Shown here: positions 42,657 through 51,151 of the stretch, piece by piece
How the letters are laid out: each line of letters starts with the position of its first letter
Position numbering within the stretch: the stretch's first letter is position 1
Made by a program: the position numbers and the translations under genes
DNA from: JAFAXD01 sp051985675
GTDB taxonomy: Bacteria > Pseudomonadota > Alphaproteobacteria > Rhizobiales > Xanthobacteraceae
Assembly (NCBI GenBank): GCA_051985675.1
Contig: JBPYFJ010000088.1
Location: forward strand, 26,448-90,447
DNA length: 64,000 bases
Direction: 5' to 3'
The notes under the pieces: model-generated
Seen by the model: the letters and a program-made list of their open reading frames with translations, nothing else
Told to the model about the DNA's origin: nothing
The model's database searches: none

Positions 42657-44884
42657 CGACGCTAGCCCCTTCGCGCCGCCAGGTGGTTGCCGGCGGTGGC
42701 GCCCTCGTCGTCAGCATCGCGCTCGATGCATCGCGGGCCCTGGCACAAGCCCCCCAGGCCGCGTCCCCAACGCCTCCGCTTCCCGGCAGCCTCAAGGGCG
42801 CGCCGATGCTCGATTCGTGGATCCGCATCGATGCGGACGGAGCCGTCACGGTGTTCACCGGAAAGGCTGAGCTCGGCCAGGGCATCAAGATTGCGCTGTT
42901 GCAGGTGGCATCCGAGGAACTCGGCGTTGCGATCGGGCGCATCAGGCTCGTCACCGCCGACACGGCCACGACGCCCGACGAGGGCTACACGTCGGGCAGT
43001 CAGTCGATGCCCAACAGTGCGACCGCGATCCGCAATGCCGCCGCGCAGGCGCGCGACATCCTGCTGGCGCGCGCAGCCGAGCGTCTGAGCGTCAATGTCG
43101 AGCGTATCAAGATCCGCGATGGCATCATGATTACGGACGACGGCGGCAGCGTTGGCTTCGGCGAACTCATTGGCAATGACCTGCTGCATGTCGCCGCCCA
43201 GCCGACGTCGAGGTTCAAGGAGCCGTCGACCTATACGGTCGTGGGCAAGCCAATTGCCCGCGTCGACATCCCCGCCAAGGTCACGGGCGGCGTCGCCTAT
43301 GTGCATGACCTCCGGCTTCCCGGGATGGTGCATGCGCGGGTGGTACGGCCGCCGAGCTATGGGGCACGGCTCGCTGAGGTCGATGCCGGCAGCGTCGAAA
43401 CAATGCCGGGGGTGCTCAAAGTCGTGCGCGACGGCAGTTTTCTGGCCGTCATTGCCGGACGCGAATATCAGGCCGTACAGGCGATGTGGGCGCTGGCGCA
43501 TGCCGCGCGCTGGATCGACGCCAAGCAGGAACTGCCCGATCAAGCGGCGATCTACGACTATCTCAAGACGCTTCCGTCGCGCGACACCACCATCCTCAAT
43601 CGCGGCATGATCGCGAGCAGCAGCTCCGTCCATTCAGCCAGCTATCATCGGCCCTTTCAGATGCACGGCGCGATCGGACCGGCCTGCGCGGTCGCGCTTT
43701 ATGCGGACGACAGCTTGACGGTGTGGTCGCACGGCCAGGGCATGTTTCCGTTGCGCCGCGCGCTTGCCGAGCTCGTCGGTCTTCCGCCCGACAAGGTTCG
43801 GTGCATTCACATGGAAGGTTCGGGCTGCTACGGCCACAACGGCGCTGACGACGCCGGCGGAGATGCGGCCCTGCTGGCGCGTGCGCTCCCGGGCCGGCCG
43901 GTGCGCGTGCAGTGGATGCGCGAGCAGGAACACACTTGGGAGCCATACGGTCCCGCGATGACCACGGGCGTCACCGCGGCGCTCGACCGCGGCGGCAACA
44001 TCATCTCCTGGCAATACGACGTGTGGAGCAACACGCACTCCACACGACCGGGACCGGCCGGCAGTTTGCTCGCGGGACGCGCGATCGCCTCGCCGTTTCC
44101 GGTGCCGCCGCCGCAGGTGATTCCGCAACCCGAGGGCGGCGGTGACCGCAACGGCATCCCGATCTATGCCATTCCGAACGCCCAGGTGGTGCACCACTTC
44201 ATCCCCGACATGCCGTTGCGCGTATCGGCGATGCGCGCGCTCGGCGCCTACATGAATGTCTTCTCCATTGAGAGCTTCATGGACGAGCTGGCGAAGGCCG
44301 CCGGCATCGACCCGGTCGAATACCGGCTCAATCATCTCGACGACGCACGGGCGCGGGCGGTGGTCCGGATGGCGGCCGAGAAGTTCGACTGGCGTGCGCG
44401 CGCTGCGTCACCGCGCGGGCGCGGCCGCGGCTTTGCCTTCGCGCGCTACAAGAATTTTGCGGCCTTGTGCGCGATTGCCGTCGAGGTCGAGGTCGAACAT
44501 GAGACCGGCGCGGTGCAGCTCGTGCGCGCAGTCGCCGCGGTCGACAGCGGCCAGGCCGTGAACCCGGACGGACTCAAAAATCAGATCGAGGGCGGGGTGA
44601 TCCAGGCCGCGAGCTGGACGCTGTTCGAACAAGTGACCTTCGATCGCCGCCAGATCACCAGCCGCGATTGGTCGCTCTATCCGATCCTGCGCTTTCAGGC
44701 GGTGCCCGAACAGGTCGAGGTGCACGTCATCGACCGTCCCGGCCAGCCCTTCCTCGGCACCGGCGAGGCGGCGGCGGGGCCGACCGCAGCGGCGATCGCG
44801 AACGCGGTCGCCAATGCGACCGGTGCGCGTATCCGCGAGCTTCCCTTGACGCGCCAGCGGGTGAAGGCGGCGATCGGGGTGTGA
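42653..44884 (+). CDS. Molybdenum hydroxylase catalytic subunit (IorB-type), Tat-exported
   Basis: A 743-residue large subunit with a twin-arginine signal (SRRQVVAGGGALVVSIALDASRALAQ, Arg8-Arg9). The molybdopterin domain has VFTGKAELGQGIKIALLQVASEEL, DEGYTSGSQSMPNSATAIRNA, KPIARVDIPAKVTGG, and the C-terminal FLGTGEAAAGPTAAAIANAV with the catalytic Glu. It would hydroxylate an N-heterocycle or oxidise an aldehyde in the periplasm. The substrate is unknown. AAGGAGG lies just upstream of ATG 42653. A cytochrome partner, often encoded with such pairs, is missing here. Confidence 0.88.
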   Translation: MTTLAPSRRQVVAGGGALVVSIALDASRALAQAPQAASPTPPLPGSLKGAPMLDSWIRIDADGAVTVFTGKAELGQGIKIALLQVASEELGVAIGRIRLVTADTATTPDEGYTSGSQSMPNSATAIRNAAAQARDILLARAAERLSVNVERIKIRDGIMITDDGGSVGFGELIGNDLLHVAAQPTSRFKEPSTYTVVGKPIARVDIPAKVTGGVAYVHDLRLPGMVHARVVRPPSYGARLAEVDAGSVETMPGVLKVVRDGSFLAVIAGREYQAVQAMWALAHAARWIDAKQELPDQAAIYDYLKTLPSRDTTILNRGMIASSSSVHSASYHRPFQMHGAIGPACAVALYADDSLTVWSHGQGMFPLRRALAELVGLPPDKVRCIHMEGSGCYGHNGADDAGGDAALLARALPGRPVRVQWMREQEHTWEPYGPAMTTGVTAALDRGGNIISWQYDVWSNTHSTRPGPAGSLLAGRAIASPFPVPPPQVIPQPEGGGDRNGIPIYAIPNAQVVHHFIPDMPLRVSAMRALGAYMNVFSIESFMDELAKAAGIDPVEYRLNHLDDARARAVVRMAAEKFDWRARAASPRGRGRGFAFARYKNFAALCAIAVEVEVEHETGAVQLVRAVAAVDSGQAVNPDGLKNQIEGGVIQAASWTLFEQVTFDRRQITSRDWSLYPILRFQAVPEQVEVHVIDRPGQPFLGTGEAAAGPTAAAIANAVANATGARIRELPLTRQRVKAAIGV

Positions 44885-44984
44885 TGTCGCGTTCGCGCCA
44901 AAAGGGCTTCTATGGGGAAATGCGGGCATTTGCGCCCCGCAACGGGCCGGTGCGGGATTTCTCCCCAACCCCGTTGATTTCCCG

Positions 44985-45013
44985 TTGACAGGCCTCTCCG
45001 TTAGTTGTATCTA
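44985..45013 (+). promoter_or_regulatory. Sigma-70-type promoter of the GST-ArsR-SRPBCC operon
   Basis: TTGACA (44985-44990) and TATCTA (45008-45013) are separated by exactly 17 bases, the best match to the housekeeping consensus I saw in the window. The predicted transcript starts near 45020, ~90 bases before the GST start codon. The -10 box lies inside the first of three operator dyads. Confidence 0.75.
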
Positions 45014-45050
45014 ACGGTTAGATGTTGCTAACCATTAGCCTGGACTAACG
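44998..45050 (+). promoter_or_regulatory. Three tandem operator dyads (TTAG-N6-CTAA) at 17-base period
   Basis: Dyad one: CCGTTAG, six bases, CTAACGG (44998-45017, perfect). Dyad two: GGTTAG, six bases, CTAACC (45016-45033, perfect). Dyad three: ATTAG, six bases, CTAACG (45034-45050). The centres are 17 bases apart. The array covers the -10 box and the start of transcription, so a bound protein would block transcription. The ArsR-type regulator two genes downstream is the natural candidate (inference). Confidence 0.7.
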
Positions 45051-45108
45051 GATAGCGCATCGTGTCCGTACCGTCCGTGGCGTCGAATCAACCAGGAGAA
45101 CCACCGTC

Positions 45109-45786
45109 ATGCGTGAGCTTCAGATCATCGGCGGACCGGCCAGCAACTACGTCTGGATGGTGCGCATCGCCTGCGCCGAAAAAGGCGTGCCGTATTCACT
45201 CACGTCGGTCCTGCCGCATACGCCCGAGGTCGACGCGATCCATCCGGTCGGCAAGATCCCGGTGATGCGCCATGGCGAGGTCGCGCTCGGCGAGTCGCGC
45301 GCGATCTGCGCCTATATCGATCGGGTGTTTGACGGTCCCCCGCTTGTTCCCGCCGATCCGGTCGAAGCCGCGCGGGTGGAGCAATGGGTGTCGATCGTCA
45401 ACACGACCATCGACCCGGTCTGGATCCGTCAGTATGTCGGCGCCGGTTACATCTTCCCGGGCACGCCCGACAAGTCGCCGAATCGCGCCGCGATCGATGC
45501 CGCGCTGCCCAAGATGCAGCGGCAATTCCCCATGATGGACAAGGCGGTCGCGTCCGGGCACCTCGTCGGCGACAGGTTTACGCTTGCCGATATGAACCTG
45601 ATGCCGATCCTCTACTACATGAACAAATTCCCGGAGAGCAGCGCGCTGCTCACGGCAAGCCCGAAGCTCAAGGCTTATTTCGAACGTCACATCGGCCGTA
45701 AAAGCGTGCAGGACTCGATGCCGCAAAGCCAGCCCGGAACCGCCGGCTCCGAGCCTGCCAAGGTCGCGCGAGCCGTCAATGCCTGA
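45109..45786 (+). CDS. Glutathione S-transferase family protein
   Basis: A 225-residue protein: an N-terminal thioredoxin-like domain (LQIIGGPASNYVWMVRIACAEKGV, HPVGKIPVMRHGE, LGESRAICAYIDRVF) and an all-helical C-terminal domain (FTLADMNLMPILYYM). It probably conjugates glutathione to electrophiles. AGGAGA lies upstream of ATG 45109. First gene of an operon with an ArsR regulator (eight-base overlap) and an SRPBCC protein, under a promoter with three dyads. The physiological substrate is unknown. Confidence 0.9.
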   Translation: MRELQIIGGPASNYVWMVRIACAEKGVPYSLTSVLPHTPEVDAIHPVGKIPVMRHGEVALGESRAICAYIDRVFDGPPLVPADPVEAARVEQWVSIVNTTIDPVWIRQYVGAGYIFPGTPDKSPNRAAIDAALPKMQRQFPMMDKAVASGHLVGDRFTLADMNLMPILYYMNKFPESSALLTASPKLKAYFERHIGRKSVQDSMPQSQPGTAGSEPAKVARAVNA

Positions 45787-46087
45787 GGCGGCGGATCGCA
45801 TCGCGGCGCTCGGCGATCCGGTGCGCCGCGCGATCTTCGAGATGCTGGCCGAAGGGCCGCGCTCGGTGGGTGATATCGCCGAACGCTTGCCGGTGACGCG
45901 TTCGGCGGTCTCCCAGCATCTGCGCGTGCTCAGCGACGTCGGGCTTGTCACCTACGAATCCGCCGGCACCCGCAACCTCTACCGCATCGAGCCCGAGCGC
46001 GTCGCCGAAGTACGCGACTATCTCGATCGTCTCTGGCAGAAGGCGCTCGGCAACTTGAAAAGTCGCATCGAAAAGCCGCATCACTGA
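45779..46087 (+). CDS. ArsR-family transcriptional regulator
   Basis: A 102-residue winged-helix protein: ALGDPVRRAIFEMLAEGPRSVGDIAERLPVTRSAVSQHLRVLSDVGLVTYESAGTRNLYRI. The recognition helix TRSAVSQHLRVL is clear. There is no metal-binding cysteine pair, so it is not a classical arsenic/zinc sensor but of the group paired with SRPBCC (AHSA1) proteins. It overlaps the GST gene by eight bases and precedes the SRPBCC gene by one. It is the likely repressor acting at 44998-45050. Confidence 0.93.
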   Translation: MPEAADRIAALGDPVRRAIFEMLAEGPRSVGDIAERLPVTRSAVSQHLRVLSDVGLVTYESAGTRNLYRIEPERVAEVRDYLDRLWQKALGNLKSRIEKPHH

Positions 46088-46088
46088 G

Positions 46089-46580
46089 ATGTCCACGATG
46101 GCCCAGCCCGGAGTGTTTGTACGCAAGGAGATCACCGTCGAGGCGAGCCAGGCGCGCGCGTTCGACGTGTTCACGCGCGAACATGGCGCTTGGTGGCCAC
46201 TGGCGACGCACCACATCGGCAGCGCGGCGGCAGAGACCGCGATCATCGAGCCGCATGCCGGCGGGCGATGGTTCGAGCGGGCGGCCGATGGCAGCGAGTG
46301 TGACTGGGGGCGGGTGCTGGTCTGGGATCCGCCCGGGCGTCTGGTGTTGGCGTGGGAGATTTCGGCTGATTGGAAGCACGACGAGGGCATCGATACCGAG
46401 GTCGAGGTCAGGTTCGTGTCGCTCGGCCCGGCGCGTACGCGCGTCGAGCTCGAGCATCGGCGGCTCGACCGCTACGGTGCGGCGGCCGAGCAGATGCGCG
46501 GGATCTTCGATTCCGAGAACGGCTGGACCAATATTCTGCGGCTGTTCGCGGCACTGGCACGCAATTCCGCAAAAGCGTGA
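46089..46580 (+). CDS. SRPBCC (AHSA1-like) domain protein
   Basis: A 163-residue START/Bet v1-fold protein with VRKEITVEASQARAFDVFTREHGAWWPLATHHIG, IEPHAGGRWFERAADGSECDWGRVLVWDPPGRLVLAW and a C-terminal GWTNILRLFAALA. It binds small hydrophobic ligands. Such genes are frequently found directly after an ArsR regulator, as here. It could present or sequester the inducer of the operon (inference). Confidence 0.9.
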   Translation: MSTMAQPGVFVRKEITVEASQARAFDVFTREHGAWWPLATHHIGSAAAETAIIEPHAGGRWFERAADGSECDWGRVLVWDPPGRLVLAWEISADWKHDEGIDTEVEVRFVSLGPARTRVELEHRRLDRYGAAAEQMRGIFDSENGWTNILRLFAALARNSAKA

Positions 46581-46654
46581 AATTGTGTCCCCCGTCACAG
46601 TGCGATCAAAACCGGCTTGCTAACGACGCTCCGTTGTTTGTCGGCGGGGCATTC

Positions 46655-46789
46655 ATGAACAGCTCGTTTGCAAATCATCTGGTTTTGATCGGCGCGCTCG
46701 TCGTGTTTGCATTTGCGGCGTTTGCGCTCCACGTCAATCTGGACGCGGGGCGCGAATCTACCGCTGCAGTTGCGCAATCGGTCAAATAG
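46655..46789 (+). CDS. Possible 44-residue membrane peptide
   Basis: A short open frame, MNSSFANHLVLIGALVVFAFAAFALHV..., with one clear membrane helix and a short polar tail. ATG 46655 has GGCGGGG upstream, a poor ribosome site. It lies in a ~445-base gap with no other gene before the small secreted protein. Listed because of the hydrophobic pattern only. Confidence 0.4.
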   Translation: MNSSFANHLVLIGALVVFAFAAFALHVNLDAGRESTAAVAQSVK

Positions 46790-47025
46790 CGGCGCTGGCC
46801 AGTTACGGAATCAATCAAATACCTCTGCGCAGCCTTTGCCTCCCGGCGGTAAGTTAAGAAATTGCGTCACACACGGCATTTTGAGCACGATTTTTCGTGA
46901 TCGCAGTGTGAATCATCGTGATCAAACGGTCACTTGGCCGACCAGATTCAAATCTTAGATCTACCCCACGCCCGACTTAGCGACGCTCGCTTTGCGGCGC
47001 GGTGACCAACAACAGGAGAGATCAC

Positions 47026-47184
47026 ATGTCGTTCGTCAAATCCCTCACGCTCGCGGCCGCCGTTGTCCTGGGCGTGGCGACACTTGCAAACGCTGCCTCT
47101 TATCACCGCTACTACTACAATCAGTCGGCCGCCAACACGGCGACGGCGGAGCACTTCCAGAACCAGTGGCGCAACACCTATTAA
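47026..47184 (+). CDS. Small secreted protein (52 residues)
   Basis: A signal peptide (MSFVKSLTLAAAVVLGVATLANA) followed by a ~29-residue mature part rich in Tyr, Asn and Gln (SYHRYYYNQSAANTATAEHF). CAGGAGAG is placed correctly before ATG 47026 and a strong terminator follows at 47272-47296, so a discrete transcription unit is likely. I do not recognise the family. Confidence 0.7.
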   Translation: MSFVKSLTLAAAVVLGVATLANAASYHRYYYNQSAANTATAEHFQNQWRNTY

Positions 47185-47271
47185 CCTGCGCAGGCCCGAC
47201 GGTCGGTGCTACGCCGGAGTGTGAGTTTCCGCGGTGGCGCGGCATCGTTGAGCCTTACCGAACGGGCAAAA

Positions 47272-47296
47272 GGGCGGCCGCGAGGCCGCCCTTTTT
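47272..47296 (+). terminator. Rho-independent terminator
   Basis: Perfect stem GGGCGGCC / GGCCGCCC with a GCGA tetraloop, followed by five T. It ends the small secreted protein unit and precedes xseA. Confidence 0.9.
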
Positions 47297-47354
47297 GCTT
47301 GCCCCTGGAATCGGCTACCATCGGGCCCTCGGAGTTGTGGCGGCCTGAACGCGC

Positions 47355-48944
47355 ATGAATGACTCCCGCGTCAACATTCCAGAATGGACCGTGTCCGAAC
47401 TGTCTTCGGCGCTCAAGCGCAGCATCGAAGACAATTTCGGCTATGTGCGCGTGCGCGGGGAGATTTCCGGCTTCAAGGGAGCGCACTCCTCCGGCCATTG
47501 CTATTTCGCCCTCAAGGACGAGAACGCGCGCATCGAGGCGGTGGTTTGGAAAGGCAACTTTGCGCGCATGCGGTTCAAGCCGGAAGAAGGCATGGAGGTC
47601 GTCGCCACCGGCCGCCTGACCACTTATCCGGGCCGGTCGACCTATCAGATCGTGATCGAGAGTCTCGCGCCGGCCGGTCTCGGCGCGCTCATGGCGCTGC
47701 TGGAGGAGCGCAAGAAGCGGCTTGCCGCCGAGGGCCTGTTTGATCCTGCGCGCAAGCAGCTGCTGCCGTATCTGCCGAGGGTGATCGGCGTCATCACGTC
47801 GCCGACCGGCGCCGTCATCCGCGATATCCTGCATCGGCTGGCCGACCGCTTTCCGCGCCGCGTGCTGGTGTGGCCGGTGCGCGTTCAGGGCGATGGTGCT
47901 GCCGAGGAGGTCGCGGCCGCGATCCGTGGGTTCAACGCGCTTCCCGCGGACGGACCCTTGCCGCAGCCCGATCTTCTGATCGTGGCGCGGGGCGGCGGCT
48001 CGATCGAGGATCTATGGGCGTTCAACGAAGAGATTGTCGTGCGCGCCGCAGCCGACAGCATGATCCCGTTGATCTCGGCGGTCGGCCACGAGACCGATAA
48101 CACCCTGATCGACTATGCGGCCGACCAGCGCGCTCCGACTCCGACAGCGGCCGCCGAGATGGCGGTGCCGGTGCGGGCTGAGCTGCTCAGCCGCGTCGCC
48201 GACACGGCCCGCCGGGTGCTCGCCTGCTGGCATCGCGGGCAGGAGGCGCGCCGCACCGAGCTGCGCTCGGCCGCGCGCGCACTGCCCAGCGCCGACATGT
48301 TGCTGGGCCTTCCGCGTCAGCGGCTAGACGCGGCGGCCGATCGGCTGCCGCGGGCGTTGCGCGCCAACGCACAGCTGCATCACACCGCGCTCTCGCGCAT
48401 CGGCGCGCGGCTCACGCCGCAGGCCTTGCGGGCGCGCATTGCGCGCGACGACGAGCGCATGCTCGCGCTCGCGCGCCGGCTCCGGCGCGGCATGGAGGTC
48501 GGCCGCGAACGACGCCGCGAACGCTATCTCGCGGTCGGCGCCCGTCTGTCAGCCGGGCTGCGCGCCAATGCGCAGGCGCACGCCGTCCGCATCGCGCGCG
48601 AGCGCGACCGCCTCCGCAGTTTTGCCGAACGCGCCACGCGGGCGACGCTGACGCGCATCGATCGATGCGACGCGCGCGTCGAGCGGGCCGGCCAGCTCTT
48701 GGCCGCGCTCTCCTATCACGGCGTGCTGGCGCGCGGTTTTGCGCTGGTGCGCGACGGCGCCGGCAAGCCGCTGCACGCGGCCGCGGGAGTGAGCCCCGGC
48801 CTCAAGCTCGACATCGAGTTCAACGACGGTCGCGTGCCCGCAATCGCGACCGGAGGACCGGCCAGCAAGCCGGTATCGTCGGCCGCAGCCGCATCACCCC
48901 GGCGCCGCAAGCGCGGCGGCGAAGGTCAGGGCAGCTTGTTCTGA
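47355..48944 (+). CDS. xseA: Exodeoxyribonuclease VII large subunit
   Basis: A 529-residue nuclease subunit. The N-terminal OB fold (WTVSELSSALKRSIEDNFGYVRVRGEISGF) is followed by the conserved catalytic region IGVITSPTGAVIRDILHRL, ILIVARGGGSIEDLWAFNEE and SAVGHETDNTLIDYAADQRAPTPTAAAEM, and a long coiled coil rich in Arg/Ala. It degrades single-stranded DNA with XseB, which is not in the window. The stop abuts the facing hydrolase gene. DUF2093 lies downstream of it as usual in the order. Confidence 0.96.
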   Translation: MNDSRVNIPEWTVSELSSALKRSIEDNFGYVRVRGEISGFKGAHSSGHCYFALKDENARIEAVVWKGNFARMRFKPEEGMEVVATGRLTTYPGRSTYQIVIESLAPAGLGALMALLEERKKRLAAEGLFDPARKQLLPYLPRVIGVITSPTGAVIRDILHRLADRFPRRVLVWPVRVQGDGAAEEVAAAIRGFNALPADGPLPQPDLLIVARGGGSIEDLWAFNEEIVVRAAADSMIPLISAVGHETDNTLIDYAADQRAPTPTAAAEMAVPVRAELLSRVADTARRVLACWHRGQEARRTELRSAARALPSADMLLGLPRQRLDAAADRLPRALRANAQLHHTALSRIGARLTPQALRARIARDDERMLALARRLRRGMEVGRERRRERYLAVGARLSAGLRANAQAHAVRIARERDRLRSFAERATRATLTRIDRCDARVERAGQLLAALSYHGVLARGFALVRDGAGKPLHAAAGVSPGLKLDIEFNDGRVPAIATGGPASKPVSSAAAASPRRRKRGGEGQGSLF

Positions 48945-49823
48945 TTACCGCTCGGAATGCTGCGCGCTCACGTCCGGACCCTGACTGCGCGACAGAAACA
49001 GCATCACGCGCCGGATCGCGTCCGCGCGGGCCGCCGGATTGGTGCCGGAATGCACCCTGCCGGAATTGTCGGCCGAAAACGCGTACCCGTTGCGCACCTG
49101 CACGGGCCGGTTTGGATGATCGAAATCGTGATAGGCGCCGGGATAGATCACGATGGTGGCGTGGGCGCTGCGGCCGCGGGCGCCGGCAACCATCCGCTCG
49201 CATGCTTTCGCCGATGCTCCGTCATCCGCGCTGCCGATCATGATCAGCGTTGGAATGCGCGTGCTCCAGGCGGAGGTTTCAAGACGGTTGCAGCCCGGAT
49301 AGAGCGCGAGCGCCGAACGGAAGTCCGGCCGTTCGTCGTGCACGGCAGCCTGCGGGCGCACCGTCCAGAGCACGCTGATGGCACCGCTCGACCAGCCGAG
49401 CAGCGAGACGCGATCCGGTTTGGCGAACGCCTGACGCTGCAGCCACGCGAGTGCCGTCGTCGCGTCGGCAACGCGCTCGCGATTGGTGCGCAGAAGGGCG
49501 GCGCGGTTGCGACATTGTGGACCAAGATCGCGCGAGCCGTAGCTATCGGGATAGACCACCGCAAAACCGGCCTTGCCAAGCCGCTCGGCCCAGTCGCGAT
49601 AGCGCGACGCGATGACGCCGCTCGGATTTCGCAGCCCCTCGCAGCCGTGCATGGCGACCACGACCGGGAACGGCCCCTGGCCATCCGGCACGTAGACATA
49701 GCCCTTGAGCGGGCTGTTGCCCTCGCGCAGGTCGACCTGTTGGGGACCGGAACTCGCAGCCGCTTGACCCACGGCAACCAGGGTCGCCGCGATGGCAACC
49801 GCACCGGTGATGAAGCGGATCAT
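48945..49823 (-). CDS. Dienelactone-hydrolase-family protein, exported
   Basis: A 292-residue alpha/beta hydrolase with a signal peptide (ITGAVAIAATLVAVGQAAAS). Landmarks: PFPVVVAMHGCEGLRNPSG (oxyanion region), SLLGWSSGAISVLW (nucleophile elbow, Ser in GWSSG), RIPTLIMIGSADDGAS (Asp) and YPGAYHDFDHPN (His). The DLH family usually has a Cys nucleophile; Ser here suggests an esterase-like activity of unknown substrate. The ATG at 49823 has GGGAGA upstream. The frame is open ~160 codons further, which is not coding. It sits between xseA and DUF2093. Confidence 0.8.
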   Translation of the reverse strand: MIRFITGAVAIAATLVAVGQAAASSGPQQVDLREGNSPLKGYVYVPDGQGPFPVVVAMHGCEGLRNPSGVIASRYRDWAERLGKAGFAVVYPDSYGSRDLGPQCRNRAALLRTNRERVADATTALAWLQRQAFAKPDRVSLLGWSSGAISVLWTVRPQAAVHDERPDFRSALALYPGCNRLETSAWSTRIPTLIMIGSADDGASAKACERMVAGARGRSAHATIVIYPGAYHDFDHPNRPVQVRNGYAFSADNSGRVHSGTNPAARADAIRRVMLFLSRSQGPDVSAQHSER

Positions 49824-50078
49824 GAGGTCTCCCGCATCAGCGCACCCTACCACATCGTCAACACGATTGACGGCTCGGATCCTGTTCACGATGTGGTGTG
49901 TGGGTCGCGCCCGGCCAAACAGGGCCGAACGGGCCGCGTTTCGAACGCCCGCATGACGGGTTGTCGGGGATCGACGACCGGGGTTGGCCTGGCGGGTCGG
50001 AGCGACTATCTTTGCACTCCTGGTTTTGCCGCCGGCGCGGCCGCGGGACCAGCATGATACGCCCCACGGAGACCTCAC

Positions 50079-50297
50079 GTGCTCAATCGTTTCGATCCTC
50101 GCTCGCCTGCCGAAGCCGAGGTCAAATATCTTGACGGAGATTTCAGGGTGTTGCGCCCCGGGGCATTCGTGCGCTGCGCCGTGACCGGAGTTCCAATTCC
50201 GCTCGAGGAACTCAAGTACTGGAGCGTGGAGCGGCAGGAAGCCTATGCGAGCCCCGAAGCCGTGCTCAAGCGGCTGCACCCGGAGCGCGCCCGCTAG
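50079..50297 (+). CDS. DUF2093 family protein
   Basis: A 72-residue protein with PAEAEVKYLDGDFRVLRPGAFVRCAVTGVPIPLEELKYWSVERQEAYASPE, the DUF2093 signature, including the CxVTG turn. The function is unknown; the gene is conserved near xseA in alphaproteobacteria. The start is GTG 50079 after GGAG. Confidence 0.88.
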   Translation: MLNRFDPRSPAEAEVKYLDGDFRVLRPGAFVRCAVTGVPIPLEELKYWSVERQEAYASPEAVLKRLHPERAR

Positions 50298-50309
50298 CAC
50301 GGCCTGATT

Positions 50310-50757
50310 TCAAGTCTTGACAACACTCACCCAGCGCAACAGCGCGTAGACGCCGAAGACCAAACGAAGCGGATCGCGCGGCTCGAAGAAACCGGGCTGC
50401 CCACCCAACATCGTCATCCACGAACTGGTCGCGTTGCAGGCCTTGCGAAAGATGTCGCCGTCCGGCGTGAACGGTCAGATTTTTCGGTTGGTGATCAGCT
50501 CCTAGAACGTACGCAATTGCTGATCGGGCACATTGCCGGCGAGGATTGCTGCGTTGATCGCGTCGAAACACCCGAGACCCAATCGGGTTCGATGCCGGCT
50601 TCGTGCAGCGCCTGATAGACGCCGGCCTGATAGGCCCCGAGCGCGCCGCCTGGAGCACCAACGCGATGCGGTCGCAGCCTTCCGGCCGCCATCCGTGGAA
50701 CAGACGCTCGACCTGCGTGACGGGCCGCTCAACGCAGCGCGCCGACGTGTCATTCAT
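50310..50757 (-). pseudogene. Decayed patatin-like phospholipase (DUF3734 type), N-terminal part
   Basis: Starts at ATG 50757 (MNDTSARCVERP ... RIALVLQ), then continues in a second frame as GGALGAYQAGVYQALHEAGIEPDWVSGVS. It switches again to AINAAILAGNVPDQQLRTF, which ends in TAG at 50502-50504, and a last fragment reads FRKACNATSSWMTMLGGQPGFFEP until TGA at 50310. Together these retrace the first ~150 residues of a patatin-family protein with two frameshifts and a nonsense codon. The second break destroys the GxSxG nucleophile site (GVS then loss of IG). The C-terminal two thirds are missing. It overlaps nothing functional and is clearly non-functional. Confidence 0.8.
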
Positions 50758-51151
50758 GTTTCGAGACCTTGAAAAATATGGCGAAAGTCCCGGCAACGGT
50801 CGGCGAGGCCCGTGACGAGCGAATGACATGGCGGCACCGCCGATGGGCGGGCGCGTCAGTCATTTCGGCGCGTTTGCCGGTGGCATCGAGGGGGCTTCGC
50901 CGGGGTGGGCAGGCGCTGACCCCGACTGCGGGGCCCGCGCGCGAGGGCCTTCGAACCCCACCGGAACCTCTTTCCAGCCGCGCCAGCTATGTTACTCTTG
51001 TACCAGGGGCTTTGACGTTCCTGCCTCCAGTTGGAGGTCGGCGGAGTGACTGAGGCCGTGGGCCGACGCTTTCCCCGATCGTGAATGTCCAGCCGAGCCG
51101 CTGGGCCGTGAGGGCTCGCAGCGAAGCAACCGCGGGGATAGGAGTTTCCCG
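50758..51151. other. Intergenic region and leader of the cold-shock gene
   Basis: About 390 bases between the patatin remnant and the cold-shock gene with no convincing reading frame. Cold-shock genes commonly have long structured leaders, so the proximal part (from ~51000) is probably its 5' untranslated region; I could not derive its fold by eye. Confidence 0.4.
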
